This document shows positions 57,629 through 64,000 of a DNA stretch of 64,000 nucleotides, piece after piece; the stretch's first letter is position 1, and each line of letters opens with the position of its first letter. The stretch comes from Sorghum bicolor (taxonomy: Eukaryota; Streptophyta; Magnoliopsida; Poales; Poaceae): contig NC_012879.2 of the NCBI RefSeq assembly GCF_000003195.3, positions 23,549,367-23,613,366 of the forward strand, in the 5' to 3' direction. The notes beneath the pieces were generated by a model that was given only the letters and a program-made list of their open reading frames with translations, ran no database searches and was not told where the DNA came from. Made by a program: the position numbers and the translations under genes.

Positions 57629-58936
57629 GTTATCTAGATTAGACCTTGAGGCAATGCATCTTAGTCATCTATCTTTAAATTCGGTTTAAGTTTGCTATTA
57701 TTATTAGTTTGCTATCAGTTTGTTATCAGTCTTTTGTACTAAATGCCTCAAGATCAATAAAGAGTACTATTATTATTATTATTATTATGTCTTGTGTGTC
57801 TCTACTTTATTTTTGTGCAAGAAAGCAGAAAACAAGTATGGGGGAGATCCCTCAACATGCCAAACACACTCCGACTACACCACTCCACGATTCAGGTACA
57901 CACTCTGCACACTTTACTTCATACATACATTTATTTTGGATTATGCAGATTACTGTTTCCGACATGATAAAATAAAAAGATTAAAATATTTCTAATCATG
58001 ATTAATCTCAATATGTGATATTCCCTGAAAACTTACAATTATTATAAAATCATTTTAAAACCCTGTGTTACTTAAGTCAATATGGAATATGTGATGGTAG
58101 AGTATGAGTTTCTTATTCTTGATATCATTGCTGCTTGGAGAATTTATTTCAAAATATTCAAAATTCTAGCTACCATCCTCAATGTTTTATATGCCTGATA
58201 AAAATAAAAATATTAATTATGATTATAAAAGCTAACTGCTCTGTATTGAGTTTGTTCAAAATGAGTTAGACCCTTGTTGAGAGATTTATCATGCTCCCAA
58301 GATCAAGACACTATTTTAGTAAGATTCACTCTTCCGAAGTATTATTGCATTAGAGGCATGGGCTATGCAAAAATAAAAATATTTTGAGGAAATAAAAAGG
58401 AGCAAGTGCTCGACAACTTCGCAGAAAAAAATGGACAAGTGTCCGGCAGTAGAATTAGGGGTACCTCGGTATCCACTTAAAAAAAATGATAGCCCATGGT
58501 CCCTCTAATAAGCAATATGCCAGCAAGAGTTGACAAAGTTTTTAATTTTCAAAGTCTTTGATCTAAGAGTATGACATTCCCCTCCTCGGATCCCGTTTTG
58601 ATCAGGCAATAAATGCAAAGTAAGTATGCTTGAGAATTTTTGCAAAATAAAACAGCCTCAGTGAGATATATATAAAAGATAATGAGTGATCTGAGAGAAC
58701 CTATGAGGATAAAAAGGTATGCTAACTTTCTTTCAAAAATATACAAAAACTCCAAGTGACAGGATCGAGAAGAAAGGATCTTTACTCTTAATCATAAACT
58801 TCCCTGACTATGGTACACAGTGGAATTTTAACACCCTGCAATTATATAAAGAGAATGCTTTAAAATGTTTACCCCAGATATTGTTCTTAACCATCCTTTT
58901 CTCGAGGACGAGTAAAAGCCTAAGTATGGGGGTATT
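57629..58936 (+). other. 3' UTR of element E
   Basis: No gene seen. It holds an ATT run near 57769-57788, a G-tract AAGTATGGGGGAG at 57834-57846, the long-range stem, and the PPT AAGTATGGGGGTATT at 58922-58936. Confidence 0.8.
58339..58521 (+). other. Long-range stem enclosing GGACA-TGTCC motif in E
   Basis: The arm at 58339-58368 is complementary to the arm at 58488-58521 through TATTGC, ATTAGAGG and CATGGGCTAT blocks. The enclosed unit at 58432-58478 contains ATGGACAAGTGTCCG and GTAGAATTAGGGGTACC. Confidence 0.62.
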
Positions 58937-60169
58937 TGTTGACGGTTCTTAAGTATCAATTTTAATTATCAAATAAACAAGAGAATGGACCAATATGCAA
59001 CCATCACCTAGAATTAGGGTTTGATCTGACAGAATTCCACGAGTTTTGTGGTTTATCTATTTCTGCAGGGGGTTATCAGGAAATAAGGAAGAAAGGCCCA
59101 CATGTCGGGATTACATAGCGATATCAACGCACCGCGCAATTTTACTTCATCTAGAAGACTCCAGAAGCCACGAGACCGAAGCGGAGGCAAAACTGGGCCA
59201 GGCCCAGGGCGCCCGCCCTGGAAGCCTGGGCGCCCGCCCCCCTGCTGGAGCCAAATCAGGACTCTTTCGCTCGGGATATTCCACCGACCTATTGGATCAA
59301 GAAAAACATAGTACCACCTCGCCTATCGACCCAAAAACGCATAGAAGGGGAGGACTATATAAGCAAGGCCCCCTGGCCCCTGGAGAAGACATGAAGAAAT
59401 TATCATAGAGACTGAGGGGTGCCCTCGAAGGAAAACCTCTTCTCTAATTAATATTTCTTTTTAGGCTTAGCAATCAATGTAAGGTAGAAATAGATCTTCT
59501 AGTTTCTACTAGATTGAGAGAGATAGAGTGGAGGTGTAGAGTGGAGGATGCCCGGCCTGTCGGTGTCTACTCCAAGCTTGTACCTGAGGGATCAAGTTCT
59601 CCTAACCCGAAGCTTGCTCCTAGGATTCTTCAGTATTTCGACTTCTAAATTCTAGTAAGTTCTTGTTTTATTGTTCTTATGGTTTATGAGTTTACTTTAA
59701 TCTCTTCGCGTAGAGTTTAGAGTAATCATTGCTGGCGTAAACGTGGTGTTTAGGCTGGGGTACTCATAGATATTCCCTGACTAGCTGGACCGTGGTAGTA
59801 GTGAGGAACGTGACAATTCCGAGCTACCTTTGTAGATCACATCTCGTTAGCAGGAAGGATAGGGTTTATAGGTGCGGGTTGAACATCCTCTGTGGTGTCT
59901 AGATTCCGTTAGCCTCCCCATTAGAACAGTAGATCATCCTTACCAAGGTTAGAAGGAGACTACGGTTGCAGTCTTCTCTATTTATCACTCACATCGAAAG
60001 ACATTCTTTGTGCCTAAAGGTTAGTAGTAATAGACCGGTTAGTCAGATGCACTCTTTCTCCTAGTGGTAAAAAAATAAATACGATACTTTGGATAATTCC
60101 TGGGTGAAGTGCTCACCGATATCCGTGCGCTTGCGGATCAATTCCTTATTGCGTTCCCAAATATCAACA
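58937..60169 (+). repeat. 3' LTR of element E
   Basis: It runs from TGTTGACGG to ATATCAACA, nearly identical to the 5' LTR. It is followed by the target duplication GAGTG. Confidence 0.95.
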
Positions 60170-61882
60170 GAGTGGACTATCATAACTTCCAAACTTACTC
60201 ATGTTTCTTCCAATCATGGGGCTTTTACCTATTCTTGGGTCTTGAGCAATTGAAAGACAGAACAATTAAGTCAAGCACTGTTGTCTCATGCTCTGTTGTT
60301 CCACCTCTATTCTGGAGTTTTTATAAGATTATCAAAATAAAACTTAGAGTTCTTTAGTATGACCCTTTCAAGTCTCTTATTATGTGGTATTTTTTGGATC
60401 CTCTATAAGGCATTGGAAGGAGTGATGCCTTCTCTCTTTCTTGCTCTCAAGATATGAAGTATTTGTGGCACGAGGCATTTATATAGCCTTCACTCTCTCT
60501 CACCCTATATCTAAGAAAGCTTATGTGGAGCTCATTGGTGTGGAGATAACTAATGCATTGGGTTTGATCAAAAAACCATGGATCCAAATGAACTCACCAC
60601 ATAACTAACCGGTTGTACATATGTGGTTTTATATGTGGATGCTAAACTAGAGAATATTTGTGGAAGGAGAAAGGGTGCAAAAGAATTCTAATGCTCCTTT
60701 ATTTGAAATGATTTCTCTAACTTTGAACTTGAAATTTGATGATAAACTTGGGCTCATAAATCTTTCTTTCTCTTTTTTTATTTTATGGAACATTTGTCCA
60801 ATAATTTTCTTTTAGCTCAAAAATTCTTTTTCTAATGAAAATTTTGTAGAGGAATAAAAGGTAAATCTTGGAGCACTGAACTTGAGATAATTGGCTAGCA
60901 AATAAACAAGGAAAATATTTTTGGTGTTCACTCTCGGTGTAAGAGTGGAATATTTTTAAATAGGTGAAAATAGAATATATATATATATATATATATATAT
61001 GTGGTGCATACTTTTAGAGTAGAAGTAACAAAGGGTGAACATGAGTGTACGTGATACCGGGATTAGCAATATGATGAGATCCTAAGGGTCAACACAGCTC
61101 GAGCAAACACAAAGCTCTACAAATATGTGGAGGCTTACTATTCTAAATAAATAAGCTGTGGTAGGAATTTTATACTCTTCGTCATACATAGAACTCATCA
61201 TGAAACATTTTAATTTCCATAAGATAAATCTCTAGAATTTAGTAGCACTAAGAACATAATAAACAGCAGCTCATACTATATCATATCATGACCATCAACT
61301 ACCTAGACTTAGTTTAAGCATATGCTCCCCCAAGTTTAAAGAGTAGAATAAATTCAGTTGTCTAACAGTGTATCCAATCATTGGGAGAACAAAATTTTAA
61401 AACTAGGTACTTGAAAAGAATTACGGCAGAGCAACTATTCATCATTTCCATCATGCATTCTACATCTCTATATATTTTATTTATAGCAAACTTAATAGGA
61501 AAATAAAGCAAACTTTTATTACACACTCTTTTTATTTGGTTTTCTAAGTTTTTATATGCAATAATAAGAAAGGAAATAAATTGAATAGAAAGGAAAAGAA
61601 AACTTACCTTGATGACGGGGGTCCTCCCCCAAGCTAGTCTTCTTTCAGGATTTGCAAGAACGCGAAGAGATTATTTAAAGTATTGTTGACTTGATCTTGC
61701 CCTTCTTGAATAGTGATCAATGTTTGAGTGGTGTTTTGGTTCCACTGACGCTGGTCATTCTAATTCTACTCATTGTGAGCAAGAGAAGCATGGACGTAGT
61801 TTTAGAATGTCATTTGTTCATTATAATGTTGCTGGATATAGAAAAACCCAGAAGCATTAGACCTGTGTCCTTGCTCGAAGTC
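60170..61882 (-). other. 3' UTR of element G (continued)
   Basis: Minus-strand continuation of 50697-50828. It contains a GGACAAATGTTCC motif (60799-60787), a (TA)n run near 60977-61000, ACTTGGGGGAG near 61335-61325, and a hairpin AGCTTGGGGGAGG with CCCCC (61635-61617). No gene seen. Confidence 0.75.
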
Positions 61883-62083
61883 CTATTGCGGTTCCTCTAC
61901 TTCTGTTCTCTCACCATAGGTTCCAAATGAATGCCTTGGTGCTTCACTTGAGGGACCTTCCCCTGTAGGAATGAATGGTGGTGGCTGGTAGTACCCATAT
62001 GGATGGTAGGCAGGATGGTACGGAGGGTACATCCCAGGGTTCAGTGCACGGCGTTGGCGTGCCTGCCATTCATCATAACTAGT
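61883..62083 (-). pseudogene. Extra ORF of element G, 3' fragment
   Basis: An open minus-strand frame cut at 62083 by LTR F. It is rich in Pro, Tyr and Gly (ALNPGMYPPYHPAYHPYG and YYQPPPFIPTGEG) and ends EVEEPQ. Homologous-looking sequence continues leftward to about 61640 with further stops. It sits between pol (outside the window) and the 3' UTR, like the extra ORF of E, but the two proteins do not look alike. Confidence 0.55.
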
Positions 62084-62800
62084 TGTTGACACTGTTTTTG
62101 GACACGTACCCAGGGATCGGTAAAGTATAGATCGGCAAGATGGGGCAACAGTGACTGGTCTGCAGAGGAGTTGCCGATGAGGGTGGTTGCCGATGAAGAG
62201 ACACCTGAATGTGACTAAGTCCAGAAGTGGTGACGCGTTCATGTCGATGGTCAGCGTTAGTCATTGCCGATGGCTATGATGAGAAGTCCGTCGATGACTC
62301 GGAATGAGAACATGAAGGTTGTCGATTGATCTATGGTGGTGTCCCGGTTTGTCACGGGAGGATAGTTTTATGTTTTCCATAGATATTTAAATTTGTTTTG
62401 TATACAGATTTCGTTCAATTTGGAATTCGAGTCCTAGTCGTGTCTGATTGTAGCTCTTTGAGCAGCGTATAAATGTAGACCCTAGGGCCTTGTAATGAAA
62501 AATCAATCAATCAATCAAACACAAGTTTTTACTCATATTCTAGCATCTACTTTTTCGATGACTTCGTCATATTTTCCTTTTTATTACGAGTTCTTAGGAG
62601 TTCGTCGACTTAAGCTCGGCGTATTCTTGAGTTCTGCGTCAATACCTCTTGGCCGTGACATCCGAGCGCATCGCTGTTGTCGGGACCAAAGTATTCGAGT
62701 TATCACCTTTGCCGGTAGTAAGGTCAAATCGGCTGGCACGCCTTAACATTTGAATCGGGTATTAGCCCTTTGTGTTTGCAGATCAGCTTTTGCATCAACA
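62084..62800 (+). repeat. 5' LTR of element F (717 bp)
   Basis: It runs from TGTTGACAC to GCATCAACA. A TATA-like GTATAAATG lies near 62468, and a AATCAATCAATCAA run near 62503. An inverted fragment of the same LTR is at 10767-11401. TGGCACACCCAGTGGGAC, eight bases after the LTR (62808-62825), is the likely PBS; I do not assign its tRNA. Confidence 0.85.
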
Positions 62801-62846
62801 CATCTTTTGGCACACCCAGTGGGACTATCTCAAGATAAAGATCAAT

Positions 62847-64000
62847 ATGTCGAATACCGAATTCGACTTGGAGAACGTCATCCCCGTGACGGAAGACAAT
62901 CTCAGGGATGAGTAGAAGCAAGCTATTGCGAAAGCCATGGAGGATTACAAGCAATAATGTTTGAAATCCTTCAGCATAAATAGGAGTGGCGAGGTGATCC
63001 AGAAGGAAGCACTGCTGATGCCTCGACAGATTACTTTTGAAGCCAATCCTGGTAAACTTCAAGACATGGTTGATAGTCTTGTTAACCGTGCCTTGATCAA
63101 TCAAGCTGGTGTGTTGTCCAATATGGTTTTCAATGCCGTGGCTAGAACTTTCAAAGAGGGACAATTGCCACCAAATTATGTTGGTCCTTCTCATCATCAG
63201 CCGGGGTCACCAGTTGTCACAGCTCCGTCGGCTGCGAAAGCCGCTACGGGCGCAGAAACAGCTGTTCCTCCAAGTATGTTAGGAGTCACTAATGCGCAAT
63301 CCACGCCAATGCCGACCAATCCATCAACATCAGATGAGTCAATCAAGCTCACTACAGACCTATTAGCATCGGCAATGTCGGGATCTGTTCCTCCTAACTG
63401 GTGGGGTTTTGGTATGCCCCCAGAGTTCATGTTGAAGACACCTAGTACATCTCAAACGGCTGATATGAGAGGCAAGGCTCCTATGGCATCGGCACCTCCA
63501 AATATGCCGATGAATCAGAGTCTCCAGTATGCTACAACTACTACTACCAGACCTTACACTGGGAATTCACAAGCTCTAATGTTCCAAATGCCTAATCCAT
63601 TGGCAGATTCAATGCTGACGCAACAAAGGTTTATGACTCAGCCAGGGTATGTCAATTCAATGATAATGCCCAAGATGCCAATGAATGCTAATAGTGGATG
63701 GCCTGGGCAGCAAGTCTTTCCACAAATGCCCCAACAGAATCATCAGGCTACAGGGTTTCAACAAGGCCAGATCCAACCTGGGTTCCATAATCAAGGGATG
63801 GTCAACCAGCCGATGAATCTTGGACAGCAGATTGGTGGTCAAATGATTAACCCAATGTTCCATGCAGATCGTGCACCGCATAGACACGTGGAAGTGTATC
63901 AACAGGTGCCAGATCCGCAACCGCCTCATTGGCAAGATGCCGATGCTTATTGGGCTGATAAGATTGCCAAAGTAATGAGAGACCAATTTGGGATAAAACC
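62847..64000 (+). pseudogene. gag-like N-terminal region of element F, open to the window end
   Basis: An ATG at 62847 starts MSNTEFDLENVIPVTEDN. In-frame TAG (near 62914) and TAA (62955-62957) follow. From 62958 the same frame is open for over 340 codons to base 64000. The product is rich in Met, Pro, Gln and Asn (MPQQNHQATGFQQGQIQPGF), as in long gag N-termini of some grass Ty3/gypsy elements, and ends near YWADKIAKVMRDQFG. Capsid and zinc-knuckle motifs would lie beyond the window. Lineage is not certain. Confidence 0.65.

Larger units (their letters stand above)
50829..60169 (+). mobile_element. Complete Athila-like element E (9341 bp)
   Basis: LTRs of 1234 and 1233 bp differ by nine substitutions and one 1-bp indel in my comparison, so the insertion is young. 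Target duplications are GAGTG (50824-50828 and 60170-60174). Order: LTR, tRNA-Asp PBS, gag, degenerate protease, RT, RNase H, integrase, extra ORF with its own TATA box, 3' UTR, PPT, LTR. Despite its youth, pol carries two frameshifts and one nonsense codon. It is inserted in the 3' UTR of G. Confidence 0.95.
62084..64000 (+). mobile_element. LTR retrotransposon F, 5' part
   Basis: 5' LTR, a possible PBS, and a gag-like frame that runs past the window end. It is inserted in the extra ORF of G; the left flank CTAGT should be one target duplication. Confidence 0.82.

Overview
The window is repeat-dense plant nuclear DNA, almost certainly from a grass, most likely panicoid. It holds Athila-like Ty3/gypsy elements whose primer-binding sites match the 3' end of tRNA-Asp, a Tat-type element with a spliced antisense gene, a Ty1/copia element, Tourist-like MITEs with TTA target duplications, and a Helitron carrying an RPA-like gene. 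No active single-copy host gene is visible. The only host-like stretch is a decayed Myb/SANT-domain gene at about 31.2-32.4 kb. This identification rests on sequence features only; no database was searched.

Left block (1-11.4 kb). The 3' half of an Athila-like element (integrase, long 3' UTR, 3' LTR; 1-3665) sits inside a Tat-type element whose 3' LTR is 9715-10766. The part of the Tat-type element in the window is mainly a five-exon antisense gene, cut by the Athila insertion. A solo LTR (7783-9437, TSD CTAAC) is also nested in it. The Tat-type element itself landed in an older LTR fragment (10767-11401) of the family that reappears intact at 62084.

Middle block (11.6-31.2 kb). A decayed minus-strand Athila-like element (A) is interrupted by three insertions. 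The first is a gag-protease element without RT (C, 11559-16065). The second is a complete 8.3-kb element (B, 16954-25228, TSD ACGTC) that encodes gag and two retropepsin-like domains but no RT, RNase H or integrase. The third is a solo LTR (28330-31043, TSD GTACT) that carries another solo LTR (29379-30879, TSD CCCAC).

Right block (31.2-64 kb). The Myb/SANT remnant is followed by a copia element broken by two LTR insertions and truncated in RT. Next come an unassigned LTR-like segment with a degenerate minisatellite, and an Athila-like LTR (H) split by a minus-strand Helitron. Then comes a minus-strand element (G) holding a young complete element E (50829-60169, TSD GAGTG, LTRs about 99% identical) and the start of element F (62084 to the window end).

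The most interesting signals are comparative, because many related elements lie side by side. They are: a non-autonomous element with two tandem proteases; a 3'-UTR motif enclosed by a long-range stem and shared by several subfamilies; a second G-tract upstream of the true polypurine tract; a terminal hairpin at the LTR start; a reading frame kept open in U3 of many LTRs; and two loci with a PPT-LTR-PBS layout.
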